A DNA stretch of 64,000 bases from an uncultured Flavobacteriales bacterium (GCA_937121175.1 CAKZKD010000028.1:186001-250000), one strand, 5' to 3'; counted from the stretch's first letter, positions 29,012 to 37,282 are shown. Program-made: numbers and translations. Notes: generated by a model from the letters alone, not told the origin.

Positions 29012-31123
29012 TTATGCGTCTCCGTTTGCTTTCTTAATTACTTCATCTGCAATGTTCTTTGGAACTTCATCGTAGTGTGAAAATTCCATTGTACTAGTTG
29101 CACGACCTGAACTCATCGTTCTTAATGCCGTTACATATCCAAACATTTCTGAAAGTGGTACGATCACCTGAATAACTTGAGAGTTATTCTTAGCATCCAT
29201 TCCTTGTACTTGACCTCTACGTCTGTTAAGGTCACCTACAATATCTCCCATGTTTTCCTCTGGAGTAACAACTTCCATCTTCATGATTGGCTCAAGCAAT
29301 ACTGGATTTGCACTTTTGGATGCATTTCTGTATGCCATTTTAGCACAAACTTCAAAAGAAAGTGCATCTGAATCTACCGCGTGAAATGAACCGTCACTAA
29401 GCGACACTTTAAGAGAATCCAATGGATACCCTGCAAGTGCACCGTTTGACATAGCTTCTTTGAAACCTTTCTCAACTGAAGGGATAAATTCTCTTGGAAT
29501 ATTACCACCTTTAATCTTGTTTTCGAAAATAAGCCCAGTCTGTACTTCAGAATCTTCAGGAATTGGTCCTAAAGTGATTGAAATATCAGCAAACTTTCCA
29601 CGTCCACCCGATTGCTTCTTATAAATTTCTCTATGCTCAACCGTACCTTTAATTGCTTCTTTGTATGCTACTTGTGGAGCACCTTGGTTACAATCCACTT
29701 TAAATTCACGACGCATTCTTTCAATAAGAACTTCAAGGTGAAGCTCGCCCATTCCGCTAATTACGGTTTGGCCTGAATCATCGTCAGTGTGGATTCTAAA
29801 CGTTGGATCTTCTTCAGCAAGCTTACCCAAAGCAATACCCATTTTATCAACGTCAGCTTGAGTTTTAGGCTCAATAGCCACACCAATTACAGGCTCAGGG
29901 AAAGTCATTGATTCAAGAACCAATGGTTTTTTCTCGTCGCAAAGGGTATCTCCAGTTCTAATGTCTTTAAATCCAACACCAGCACCTATATCTCCTGCTT
30001 CAATAAAATCGATAGCATTTTGTTTGTTAGAATGCATCTGGAAAATTCTAGAAATACGCTCTTTTTTGTTTGTTCTCGTGTTGTAGATATAAGAACCTGC
30101 ATCTAATTTTCCTGAATAACATCTAAAAAAACAAAGCCGACCTACAAATGGGTCAGTTGCAATTTTAAATGCTAACGCAGAAAAAGGCTCATCAATAGTA
30201 GGCTCTCTTTTTACAACTTTTTCTTCATCGTCAACATCATGACCTTCAACAGCACCTTTATCTAATGGAGAAGGAAGGAAATTCATAACACCATCAAGCA
30301 TCGTTTGAACACCTTTGTTCTTAAAAGCTGAACCACACATTACTGGCTGAATAGCCATTGAGATAGTTGCTTCACGAATTGCAGTTAACATTTCAGCTTC
30401 CGAAATAGAATCTGGATCTTCGAAGAATTTCTCCATTAACTCATCATTAGTTTCAGCAACTGCTTCAACTAATTTTTCTCTCCACTCAGCAACTGTATCA
30501 ACTAAATCCTCAGGAATTGGAATTTCTTTCCAAGTCATCCCCTTGTCTTCTTCGTTCCATGCAATACCACGGTTGTTAATTAAATCAACAACACCTTCAA
30601 ACTCATCTTCAGCTCCAATAGGAATTTGAAGAGGAATCGGGTTACCACCTAAACGCTCTTTTACTTCTTCAACACAACGGAAAAAATCAGCACCAGCTCT
30701 ATCCATTTTGTTCACAAAACAGATTCTTGGAACACCATATTTATCAGCTTGACGCCATACAGTCTCAGACTGTGGCTCGACACCTGAAGCAGCACAAATT
30801 AATGCAACCGCACCGTCTAATACACGCAATGAACGTTCAACTTCAACAGTGAAATCAACGTGACCTGGTGTATCAATAATGTTAATTCTATACTCTTTGT
30901 CTCTGTAGTTCCAGAAACATGTGGTAGCGGCCGAAGTGATAGTAATACCTCTTTCTTGCTCTTGCTCCATCCAGTCCATTGTTGCAGCACCATCGTGCAC
31001 CTCACCAATTTTGTGACTGATACCCGTATAATAAAGGATACGCTCAGTAGTGGTAGTTTTACCAGCATCTACGTGAGCCATAATTCCAATATTCCTTGTG
31101 TATGTTAAATCTCTTTTTGCCAT
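29012..31123 (-). CDS. fusA: elongation factor G
   Basis: The 703-residue GTPase catalyses ribosomal translocation. The G motifs are [16 protein letters not shown], switch I with [25 protein letters not shown] and a later GSAFKNKG. Domain II ([27 protein letters not shown]), domain III and domain IV ([28 protein letters not shown], with the conserved [12 protein letters not shown]) are complete. It is a full-length canonical EF-G between rpsG and rpsJ. Confidence 0.98.
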   Translation of the reverse strand: MAKRDLTYTRNIGIMAHVDAGKTTTTERILYYTGISHKIGEVHDGAATMDWMEQEQERGITITSAATTCFWNYRDKEYRINIIDTPGHVDFTVEVERSLRVLDGAVALICAASGVEPQSETVWRQADKYGVPRICFVNKMDRAGADFFRCVEEVKERLGGNPIPLQIPIGAEDEFEGVVDLINNRGIAWNEEDKGMTWKEIPIPEDLVDTVAEWREKLVEAVAETNDELMEKFFEDPDSISEAEMLTAIREATISMAIQPVMCGSAFKNKGVQTMLDGVMNFLPSPLDKGAVEGHDVDDEEKVVKREPTIDEPFSALAFKIATDPFVGRLCFFRCYSGKLDAGSYIYNTRTNKKERISRIFQMHSNKQNAIDFIEAGDIGAGVGFKDIRTGDTLCDEKKPLVLESMTFPEPVIGVAIEPKTQADVDKMGIALGKLAEEDPTFRIHTDDDSGQTVISGMGELHLEVLIERMRREFKVDCNQGAPQVAYKEAIKGTVEHREIYKKQSGGRGKFADISITLGPIPEDSEVQTGLIFENKIKGGNIPREFIPSVEKGFKEAMSNGALAGYPLDSLKVSLSDGSFHAVDSDALSFEVCAKMAYRNASKSANPVLLEPIMKMEVVTPEENMGDIVGDLNRRRGQVQGMDAKNNSQVIQVIVPLSEMFGYVTALRTMSSGRATSTMEFSHYDEVPKNIADEVIKKANGDA

Positions 31124-31134
31124 TTCTCTACTAA

Positions 31135-31602
31135 TTATACTCTAAAGTGTGAGAATGCTTTGTTAGCATCTGCCATTCTATGTGTATCTTCCTTCTTCTT
31201 GAAAGCCCCACCTTCTTCACGCGCAGCTGCCATTATTTCGTCAGACAATTTCTCAGCCATAGATCTTCCGTTGCGTTTACGAGCAAACAAAATCATCCAC
31301 TTCATTGCTTGAGATAATTTTCTACTGTTTCTAATTTCTTGTGGAATTTGAAAAGTAGCACCACCAACTCTTCTACTCTTCACTTCTACTTGAGGAGTAA
31401 CGTTAGAAAGGCCTTTTTTGAATACTTCTAATCCTTCTTCTTCTGTTTTTTCTGAAATTCTATCAATTGCTGAATAGAAAATCTTGAAAGCGATACTTTT
31501 CTTTCCGTCAAGCATCAGGTTGTTCACAAAACTTGTAACCAACGTCTCTCCAAATCTTGGGTCTGGAGTTATTTCAAACTTTTTAGCTCTTGCTTTTCTC
31601 AT
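31135..31602 (-). CDS. rpsG: 30S ribosomal protein S7
   Basis: The 155-residue uS7 protein shows [64 protein letters not shown] and [20 protein letters not shown]. It nucleates the 16S 3' domain. In E. coli it represses the str operon from the S12-S7 spacer; here that spacer is only 12 bases, leaving no room for such a site. Confidence 0.98.
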   Translation of the reverse strand: MRKARAKKFEITPDPRFGETLVTSFVNNLMLDGKKSIAFKIFYSAIDRISEKTEEEGLEVFKKGLSNVTPQVEVKSRRVGGATFQIPQEIRNSRKLSQAMKWMILFARKRNGRSMAEKLSDEIMAAAREEGGAFKKKEDTHRMADANKAFSHFRV

Positions 31603-31614
31603 GACAAATACCCT

Positions 31615-31989
31615 TTATTTTTTTGGACGTTTCGTTCCGTACTTACTTCTTCTTTGAGTTCTACCTTCAACACCGGCAGTATCTAAAGCACCACGAACAA
31701 TATGGTAACGTACACCTGGTAAATCTTTTACTCTCCCACCTCTTACTAGCACAATACTATGCTCTTGTAAATTGTGGCCTTCACCTGGAATGTAGGCATT
31801 CACCTCATTTTGGTTTGTCAATCTAACCCTTGCAACCTTTCTCATTGCAGAGTTTGGTTTCTTTGGCGTAGTAGTATAAACTCTTACGCAAACCCCTCGA
31901 CGTTGTGGGCATGAATCCAAAGCAGCGGATTTACTTGTTTTAATCTTGCTTTGTCTACCTTTTCTAACTAACTGTTGAATAGTAGGCAT
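31615..31989 (-). CDS. rpsL: 30S ribosomal protein S12
   Basis: The 124-residue uS12 protein is the first gene of the superoperon. The decoding loop [21 protein letters not shown] has the wild-type Lys, and [19 protein letters not shown] has the conserved Lys and Pro, so there is no sequence sign of streptomycin resistance. The ATG is about 50 bases after the start predicted from the promoter at 32046-32076. Confidence 0.98.
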   Translation of the reverse strand: MPTIQQLVRKGRQSKIKTSKSAALDSCPQRRGVCVRVYTTTPKKPNSAMRKVARVRLTNQNEVNAYIPGEGHNLQEHSIVLVRGGRVKDLPGVRYHIVRGALDTAGVEGRTQRRSKYGTKRPKK

Positions 31990-32025
31990 AAATTTCTTTT
32001 ATAATTATTGTCAATACGTATTTCA

Positions 32026-32040
32026 CCGAATAATTTTCGG
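32026..32040 (-). promoter_or_regulatory. 5'-terminal hairpin of the superoperon transcript
   Basis: On the minus strand CCGAA-AATTA-TTCGG is a 5-bp stem with a 5-base loop. It begins about six bases after the TACATTTG element, so it would sit at the very 5' end of the mRNA, where hairpins can protect against decay. Confidence 0.45.
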
Positions 32041-32045
32041 GGCGG

Positions 32046-32076
32046 CAAATGTATATGATTTCTATAAGATATTCAA
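32046..32076 (-). promoter_or_regulatory. promoter of the str-S10-spc-alpha superoperon
   Basis: On the minus strand: TTG (32076-32074), 20 bases, then TACATTTG (32053-32046), an exact match to the Bacteroidota consensus TTG-N(17-23)-TAnnTTTG. It predicts a start near 32039 and a leader of about 50 bases before the rpsL ATG. Confidence 0.85.
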
Positions 32077-32166
32077 TAGGGATTGTGAATAAATTCCGAA
32101 TAATTTTCAGAGCCCTTCAAATAAGGCAAATTTGCAGTAAATCAAGTAATTATAAAACTGTAAAAA

Positions 32167-32181
32167 CTCACTATTTGTGAG
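32167..32181 (+). other. short inverted repeat
   Basis: CTCAC-TATTT-GTGAG, a perfect 5-bp stem with a 5-base loop, immediately before the 12-bp inverted repeat. It is not followed by a strong stem-plus-T-run terminator arrangement. Confidence 0.4.
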
Positions 32182-32240
32182 CAAGTTTTTTCTATACCAC
32201 TTTCTCATTCATGCTCAAAAAGCCTAAAAGAAAAAACTTG
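32182..32240 (+). repeat. 12-bp inverted repeat interleaved with a second one
   Basis: CAAGTTTTTTCT (32182-32193) and AGAAAAAACTTG (32229-32240) are exact reverse complements 35 bases apart. CCACTTT (32197-32203), inside this pair, matches AAAGTGG (32247-32253), outside it. The order A-B-A'-B' allows a pseudoknot or two mutually exclusive folds if the region is transcribed. Confidence 0.55.
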
Positions 32241-32315
32241 TTTAAAAAAGTGGGCGATTTTAGCTGGTTTTTAAAATCGCTCTTGATAGATTTGCGAAGT
32301 GAGTTATTTAGATGA
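32211..32315 (+). CDS. possible 34-residue peptide overlapping the uvrD start
   Basis: ATG 32211 opens a frame of 34 codons ending at TGA 32313-32315, overlapping uvrD by 17 bases. The product is Lys/Arg-rich at the N terminus (MLKKPKRKNLFKKV) and then shows an amphipathic stretch (GDFSWFLKSLLIDLRSELFR). I do not recognise it. The frame runs through the 9-bp hairpin and the uvrD promoter element, and I see no good promoter of its own, so it may be chance in AT-rich DNA. If the region is transcribed it could be a small membrane-associated or leader peptide coupled to uvrD translation. Confidence 0.25.
   Translation: MLKKPKRKNLFKKVGDFSWFLKSLLIDLRSELFR
32254..32280 (+). promoter_or_regulatory. 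9-bp palindrome just upstream of the uvrD promoter
   Basis: GCGATTTTA (32254-32262) and TAAAATCGC (32272-32280) form a perfect inverted repeat with a 9-base spacer. It ends 6 bases before TAGATTTG and so covers the -33 zone, a good place for a repressor. An SOS-type operator for uvrD is one possibility; I cannot assign a regulator. Confidence 0.45.
32287..32294 (+). promoter_or_regulatory. TAnnTTTG promoter of the uvrD operon
   Basis: TAGATTTG matches the consensus exactly, 4 bases before the GTG start codon. Expected initiation 4-7 bases downstream would give a leaderless or nearly leaderless mRNA. There is no clear -33 TTG; the palindrome occupies that place. Confidence 0.55.
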
Positions 32316-34626
32316 ATTAAATCCAGAACAACGCAAAGCAGTTGAACACATTAAAGGCCCTGTAATGGTTATTGCTGGTGCAGGCTCAGGAAAAACACGT
32401 GTACTCACCTACCGAATAGCTCATATGATTAGGTCAGGCGTTGACTCCTTCTCCATTCTTTCGCTCACTTTTACCAATAAAGCGGCCAAAGAAATGAAAG
32501 AGCGAATTTCAAAAATCGTTGGCCCTTCCGAGTCTCGAAACATTTGGATGGGAACCTTTCACTCTGTATTTGCCAGAATATTAAGAAGTGAAGCTCAATT
32601 ATTGGGCTACCCAAGCAACTTCACCATTTACGATACGGATGATTCAAAAAGTCTCATTAAAAGAATTATCAAAGAGAAAAACCTTGATGATAAAATCTAC
32701 AAGCCGAACATTGTCCTGAATCGGATTTCTTCAGCAAAAAACAATTTAATATCAGCCGCCAATTACAAAAACAACCCAACAATACACAAAGAAGACGTCC
32801 AGAGTAAAAAACCAGAACTTGCGTATATATATGAGCAGTATGAAAAGCGGTGCTTCAAAGCTGGTGCGATGGATTTTGATGATTTACTCTTTAAAACGAA
32901 CGTTCTATTCAGAGACCACCCACAGGCATTATTAAACTATCAAAACAAATTCAAGTACATATTGGTCGATGAGTATCAGGATACTAATTACAGTCAATAC
33001 TTAATTCTGAAGAAGCTCGCAGCACGATTCGAGAATATTTGCGTGGTAGGTGATGACGCCCAAAGTATATACTCGTTTCGAGGAGCGAATATTCAAAACA
33101 TACTCAACTTTAAAAAGGAATATCCTGACGTTAGGACTTTTAAACTAGAACAAAATTACCGTTCGACTCAGAACATTGTAAATGCCGCTAATAGCCTAAT
33201 TCGGAAAAACCAAGAGCAGATAAAAAAGAACGTATGGACTTCAAATGATTCCGGTGAAAAAATTAGAATTATAAAAACGCTCAGCGACAACGAAGAAGGC
33301 TATGAAGTTGCTAGCGATATTATCTACCGGCTGAACGAAGAAAAAAGACCCAATTCTGATTTTGCGGTGTTATACAGGACTAACTCACAATCGAGGTCTA
33401 TTGAAGAAGCACTTCGAAAAAGAGACATAGCCTATCGAATTTATGGCGGTTTGTCATTTTACCAGCGTAAAGAAATCAAGGATTTATTAGCCTATTATAG
33501 ATTGGCCATAAACCCAAAAGACGAAGAGGCTTTAAAAAGAGTAATCAATTATCCGAAGCGTGGAATAGGCAACACTACCTTAGACAAAATACTCCTTGCT
33601 GCTGGGCAAAGTGATAAAAGTGTTTGGGATGTTATCGGAGATTTGAACGGAAGTGGTTTGAAATTAAGTAGCGCAGTTCAAAATAAAATCTTTTCGTTTC
33701 ACGATATGATTTCTACTTACAATCAAATGGTGGATTCTACCAATGCTTATGAACTAGCAAGTAGAATTGCAAGCTCGTCTGGTGTTCTGAAAGAACTATA
33801 CGCTGATAAAACTGTAGAAGGGGTTTCTCGATATGAGAATATTCAAGAATTATTGAGTGCAATTAAAGAATTTAGTGAGAATGACGTAATCGAAGAAGGG
33901 GTTGATTTACCTGAAGGTGGCGAAGACCGAACTCTTTCGAATTACATGAAAGACATTGCCCTTTTGACCGATGCCGACAAAGACAAAAAAGACACCAATG
34001 TGGTTTCCTTGATGACGATTCACGCGTCTAAGGGACTAGAATTTCCTTATGTATATGTTGTAGGAATGGAGGAGAACCTCTTCCCTTCTCAACTTTCGGT
34101 AAACTCAAGAACGGAACTAGAAGAAGAACGTAGATTGTTCTATGTTGCGATTACCCGAGCAGAAATAAAAGCAACTCTTTCTTGGGCCAATACAAGATAC
34201 CGTTGGGGAAACCTGACCTACTGCGAACAAAGTCGATTCATAGAGGAAATCGATGCTGAGTTTTTGGAAGAACCTGTTAGTTCTAAAAAAGAATCGACAG
34301 CCTCTGAAGGTTTTTCTTTTTCTGGAGGGTTAAGTAATCCAAGCTCCCGGTTTGAGAGTTCAACTCCAGCAAAAAAACCAGCAGCACGAAAGATAAACAA
34401 ACCCACTTTTAAGCCGTCTAAGCTAGTAACGGATGCCGATTTCAAACCTGACGATAGCAATTTAATTGCTGCTGGACAGACGGTTATGCATCAGCGATTT
34501 GGCAAAGGAAATGTTGAAGAACTAACGGGAGTTGGTGAGAACAAGAAAGCACTGATAAACTTCCAAAATGCAGGCCAAAAGCAACTGCTTTTGCGTTTTG
34601 CCAAGCTTCAGATTTTAGAGAATTAA
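32299..34626 (+). CDS. UvrD/PcrA-type ATP-dependent 3'-5' DNA helicase
   Basis: The 775-residue superfamily 1 helicase begins at GTG 32299; the frame is closed by TAG at 32287, so no longer start exists. Motifs: Q motif LNPEQRKAVEH, Walker A AGAGSGKTRVLTYR, motif Ia TFTNKAAKEMKERI, Walker B VDEYQDTNYSQY, GDDAQSIYSFRGA, QNYRST, MTIHASKGLEFPYVYVVGMEE, and LFYVAITRA. A C-terminal Tudor-like PcrA extension is present (QTVMHQRFGKGNVEEL). It acts in nucleotide excision and mismatch repair and clears RecA or stalled polymerase. It heads an operon with DUF4290, murA and a thioredoxin. Confidence 0.96.
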   Translation: MSYLDELNPEQRKAVEHIKGPVMVIAGAGSGKTRVLTYRIAHMIRSGVDSFSILSLTFTNKAAKEMKERISKIVGPSESRNIWMGTFHSVFARILRSEAQLLGYPSNFTIYDTDDSKSLIKRIIKEKNLDDKIYKPNIVLNRISSAKNNLISAANYKNNPTIHKEDVQSKKPELAYIYEQYEKRCFKAGAMDFDDLLFKTNVLFRDHPQALLNYQNKFKYILVDEYQDTNYSQYLILKKLAARFENICVVGDDAQSIYSFRGANIQNILNFKKEYPDVRTFKLEQNYRSTQNIVNAANSLIRKNQEQIKKNVWTSNDSGEKIRIIKTLSDNEEGYEVASDIIYRLNEEKRPNSDFAVLYRTNSQSRSIEEALRKRDIAYRIYGGLSFYQRKEIKDLLAYYRLAINPKDEEALKRVINYPKRGIGNTTLDKILLAAGQSDKSVWDVIGDLNGSGLKLSSAVQNKIFSFHDMISTYNQMVDSTNAYELASRIASSSGVLKELYADKTVEGVSRYENIQELLSAIKEFSENDVIEEGVDLPEGGEDRTLSNYMKDIALLTDADKDKKDTNVVSLMTIHASKGLEFPYVYVVGMEENLFPSQLSVNSRTELEEERRLFYVAITRAEIKATLSWANTRYRWGNLTYCEQSRFIEEIDAEFLEEPVSSKKESTASEGFSFSGGLSNPSSRFESSTPAKKPAARKINKPTFKPSKLVTDADFKPDDSNLIAAGQTVMHQRFGKGNVEELTGVGENKKALINFQNAGQKQLLLRFAKLQILEN

Positions 34627-34676
34627 ATGAATTTGGAATAACTACTTTTGAATGCGATAAAGAAGCATAAAAATTT

Positions 34677-35276
34677 ATGAATTATAATACAACAAGAACC
34701 GACCTTACTATCCCAGAATATGGGAGACACATCCAAAACATGGTGAATTTAGCCGTAGAACTTGAAAATCGTGATGACCGAAACCTTGCGGCTAAAACTA
34801 TTATTCGCGTAATGGGACAGTATAACCCTAGTTTGAGAGATGTTGAGGAGTTTAACAACAAACTATGGGATCACCTACACATTATGTCTAACTACAAATT
34901 GGACGTTGACACTCCTTTTCCTGTTCCAACTCCGGAAGAACGTAAAAGTGCACCTGAAAAACCTAGTTACGGAACAGAACAAAAGAGGTTTAAGCACTAC
35001 GGTAGGTTGATTCTTGAGTTTATCGAACATGCCAAGAAAATTGAAGACGCAGAAGAAAAAAAGGCTCTTTGTGTTATGATAGCCAACATGATGAAAAAGG
35101 CATATCTAATGTGGAACAAAGACTCGGTTCAAGATGATGAAATCATTGGAGAACTTAAACGTGTTTCTGGCGGAGACCTAATCTTGCCAGAAGATACTGA
35201 GCTAGTTAAAAACATTGACCTTGGAGCAAAACCGAGCAAGCGAAAAAATTACAAGTCAAAAAAGAAAAGAAGATAA
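34677..35276 (+). CDS. DUF4290 protein
   Basis: The 199-residue protein matches the Bacteroidota-specific DUF4290 family (MNYNTTRTDLTIPEYGRHIQNMVNLA, NPSLRDVEEFNNKLWDHLHIM). It is helical, has no signal peptide or membrane helix, and ends in a very basic tail (KPSKRKNYKSKKKRR), which suggests nucleic acid or ribosome contact. The function is unknown. It sits 50 bases after uvrD and 6 before murA; I recall the DUF4290-murA pairing from other Bacteroidota, which hints at a cell-cycle or envelope link but proves nothing. Confidence 0.88.
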   Translation: MNYNTTRTDLTIPEYGRHIQNMVNLAVELENRDDRNLAAKTIIRVMGQYNPSLRDVEEFNNKLWDHLHIMSNYKLDVDTPFPVPTPEERKSAPEKPSYGTEQKRFKHYGRLILEFIEHAKKIEDAEEKKALCVMIANMMKKAYLMWNKDSVQDDEIIGELKRVSGGDLILPEDTELVKNIDLGAKPSKRKNYKSKKKRR

Positions 35277-35282
35277 AAAAGC

Positions 35283-36596
35283 ATGGGTTCATTTGAAATA
35301 ACTGGTGGAAGAAAATTAAAAGGGGAAATCATTCCTCAAGGTGCGAAAAACGAAGCGCTTCAGATTCTTTGTGCGGTTCTTATGACACCTGAAAAGGTTA
35401 CCATTAATAAGGTTCCTGATATTGTTGACGTAAACAAACTCATTAACCTACTCCGAAATCTAAATGTAAAAGTTGAAAAACTTGGACCGGAATCCTATTC
35501 TTTTCAAGCAGACGATGTAGATATTGAGTATCTGCACTCCCCTGATTTCATGAAAAAAGGTGGTGGACTTCGAGGTTCAATTATGCTCGTAGGCCCACTT
35601 CTTGGACGTTTTGGAAAAGGTTATATTCCTAAACCAGGCGGTGACAAAATTGGGAGACGAAGAGTTGACACACACTTTATTGGATTTGAAAAGTTAGGTG
35701 CAACGTTCAGCTACGACCCCGAAACAAGTGTTTACAGAGCAAATGCAAAAAACCTAACCGGTTGTTACATGTTATTGGACGAAGCATCGGTAACGGGAAC
35801 TGCCAACATTGTAATGGCAGCTGTTTTTGCGAAAGGAAGAACAACCATTTACAATGCTGCTTGTGAACCGTATTTACAGCAGTTGTGTAACATGCTAAAT
35901 CGTATGGGTGCTAAAATCAGCGGCATTGGTTCTAACATGATTCACATTGATGGTGTATCAGAACTTGGTGGAACTGACCACACCATTTTACCTGACATGA
36001 TTGAAGTTGGTTCTATGATTGGCCTCGCAGCCATGACAGAATCTGAAATCACCATTAAAGGTGTGGGCTATGAACATCTAGGATTAATTCCTGAAGTTTT
36101 CAGAAAGCTTGGTATTATTTTAATCCACAAGGATGATGACATTATTATTCCTTCCCAAAAGAATTACGAAATAGATACGTTTATTGACGGTTCAATTATG
36201 ACTATTACTGATGCTCCTTGGCCAGGGTTTACACCAGATTTATTGAGTATTATTTTAGTTGTTGCAACTCAAGCAAAAGGAAGTGTTCTAATTCATCAAA
36301 AAATGTTCGAAAGTCGATTGTTCTTTACGGATAAATTGATTGATATGGGCGCACAAATTATACTTTGTGACCCGCACCGGGCAACTGTTATTGGATTAAA
36401 CCGTCAATATGCTCTAAGAGCAATTGAAATGACATCGCCTGATATTAGGGCTGGAGTTTCATTGCTTATTGCAGCGATGTCCGCTGAAGGAAAGAGTGTA
36501 ATTCACAATATTGAACAAATAGATAGAGGCTACCAAAACATTGACACGCGACTAAATAATATTGGCGCAGAAATTGTTAGAAGGGAATCCTACTAA
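35283..36596 (+). CDS. murA: UDP-N-acetylglucosamine 1-carboxyvinyltransferase with Asp at the fosfomycin-target position
   Basis: The 437-residue EPSP-synthase-fold enzyme starts peptidoglycan synthesis by transferring enolpyruvate from PEP to UDP-GlcNAc. GGRKLKGEIIPQGAKNEAL carries the conserved Lys and Asn; the active-site loop reads YIPKPGGDKIGRRRVDTHFIGFEKLGA. E. coli MurA has GGC at this place (Cys115, alkylated by fosfomycin); here it is Asp121 (codon GAC 35643-35645). Asp variants, as in Mycobacterium tuberculosis, are active and resist fosfomycin. The C-terminal part (DIRAGVSLLIAAMSAEGKS) is complete. It follows DUF4290 by 6 bases. Confidence 0.96.
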   Translation: MGSFEITGGRKLKGEIIPQGAKNEALQILCAVLMTPEKVTINKVPDIVDVNKLINLLRNLNVKVEKLGPESYSFQADDVDIEYLHSPDFMKKGGGLRGSIMLVGPLLGRFGKGYIPKPGGDKIGRRRVDTHFIGFEKLGATFSYDPETSVYRANAKNLTGCYMLLDEASVTGTANIVMAAVFAKGRTTIYNAACEPYLQQLCNMLNRMGAKISGIGSNMIHIDGVSELGGTDHTILPDMIEVGSMIGLAAMTESEITIKGVGYEHLGLIPEVFRKLGIILIHKDDDIIIPSQKNYEIDTFIDGSIMTITDAPWPGFTPDLLSIILVVATQAKGSVLIHQKMFESRLFFTDKLIDMGAQIILCDPHRATVIGLNRQYALRAIEMTSPDIRAGVSLLIAAMSAEGKSVIHNIEQIDRGYQNIDTRLNNIGAEIVRRESY

Positions 36597-36608
36597 ATTG
36601 AAGAAAAA

Positions 36609-37166
36609 ATGAAAGTTTTACAAATAATAGGAATATCGGGTGTGCTTTTAGCCTCGCTAATTTTCCTTCCATGCACTAATGTATTCTCTGAGCTTCCTGC
36701 ACAAGGAGTATTAATAGGTACACGAATTGGCGATAAGGCTCCTGAAATTAAAATGAACAACCCTGATGGCAAGCCAATAGCTTTAAGTAGCCTTAAAGGC
36801 AAGGTGGTGTTAATTGACTTTTGGGCAAGTTGGTGTGGACCATGCAGAAGAGAAAACCCAAATGTGGTAGCAGCTTACAACAAATACAAAAAAGCAAAAT
36901 TGAAAAACGCAAAAGGTTTCGAAATTTACAGTGTATCTCTCGATAGAGCAGTTGGCCCTTGGAAAGCAGCTATTATCCAAGACAAACTAAACTGGGAATA
37001 CCATGTAAGTGATTTACAGTTTTGGAACAATAAAGCGGCAAGAGATTACCAAGTAGAAGGAATTCCTACCAATTTTTTAGTTGACCCAAACGGCATTATT
37101 ATCGCCAAAAATTTAAGAGGTTCCGCCTTACACATGGAACTTGATAAAATTGTAGAGAAACTATAA
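36609..37166 (+). CDS. TlpA-like periplasmic thioredoxin
   Basis: The 185-residue protein has an N-terminal signal or anchor segment (IIGISGVLLASLIFLPC), then the AhpC/TSA-TlpA fold: GDKAPEIKMNNPDGKPIALSSLKGKVVLIDFWASWCGPCRRE with the CGPC active site (about residues 78-81), VSLDRAVGPW, and the cis-Pro segment EGIPTNFLVDPNG. It should reduce or exchange disulfides in the periplasm or, if lipidated at the Cys in FLPC, at the membrane. It is the last gene of the uvrD operon, 12 bases after murA, with a strong terminator after it. Confidence 0.92.
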   Translation: MKVLQIIGISGVLLASLIFLPCTNVFSELPAQGVLIGTRIGDKAPEIKMNNPDGKPIALSSLKGKVVLIDFWASWCGPCRRENPNVVAAYNKYKKAKLKNAKGFEIYSVSLDRAVGPWKAAIIQDKLNWEYHVSDLQFWNNKAARDYQVEGIPTNFLVDPNGIIIAKNLRGSALHMELDKIVEKL

Positions 37167-37186
37167 CGGATTTAAATTAAAAGTTG

Positions 37187-37213
37187 AACCTCGACTTCGG
37201 TCGGGGTTTTTTT
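37187..37213 (+). terminator. rho-independent terminator of the uvrD-murA operon
   Basis: AACCTCGAC-TTCG-GTCGGGGTT is a 9-bp stem (one G-T pair) closed by a UUCG tetraloop, followed by a run of seven T (37207-37213). It lies 20 bases after the thioredoxin stop. Confidence 0.93.
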
Positions 37214-37214
37214 A

Positions 37215-37244
37215 TGCCATTCTGGCAAGTTTTTCATTTGGCAA
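37215..37244 (+). promoter_or_regulatory. TGGCAA boxes upstream of grpE
   Basis: TGCCA-TTC-TGGCA (37215-37227) is an inverted repeat, and TGGCAA recurs at 37223-37228 and 37239-37244, 16 bases apart. TTCATTTG (37233-37240), one mismatch from TAnnTTTG, overlaps the second box. The array may control grpE-dnaJ; TGGCA also recalls a sigma-54 -24 box, but no matching -12 TTGC is visible. Confidence 0.35.
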
Positions 37245-37282
37245 ACTATTAGACAAACAAGGCAGGAATAAAAAATAGCAAA

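Larger units (their letters stand above)
32026..32108. repeat. direct repeat of a 13-bp element
   Basis: CCGAATAATTTTC occurs at 32026-32038 and again at 32096-32108, exactly 70 bases apart, on either side of the superoperon promoter. Only the first copy is followed by GG and can fold into the hairpin. Confidence 0.7.
31990..32298. other. 309-base divergent regulatory region between rpsL and uvrD/pcrA
   Basis: This is the longest region without an assigned gene. From left to right it holds: the rpsL leader with a CCGAA/TTCGG hairpin (32026-32040), the superoperon promoter (32046-32076), a second copy of CCGAATAATTTTC (32096-32108), a CTCAC/GTGAG hairpin (32167-32181), a 12-bp inverted repeat (32182-32240) interleaved with a 7-bp one (32197-32253), a 9-bp hairpin (32254-32280), a possible 34-codon ORF (from 32211), and the uvrD promoter element (32287-32294). 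The features are entered separately. Confidence 0.8.

Noticed and set aside
37223-37245. Sigma-54 promoter at the TGGCAA boxes
   Set aside because: The -24-like TGGCA is present but neither copy has TTGC at the required -12 distance.
37220-37260. CIRCE (HrcA) operator before grpE
   Set aside because: No TTAGCACTC-N9-GAGTGCTAA arrangement; only TGGCAA boxes are seen.
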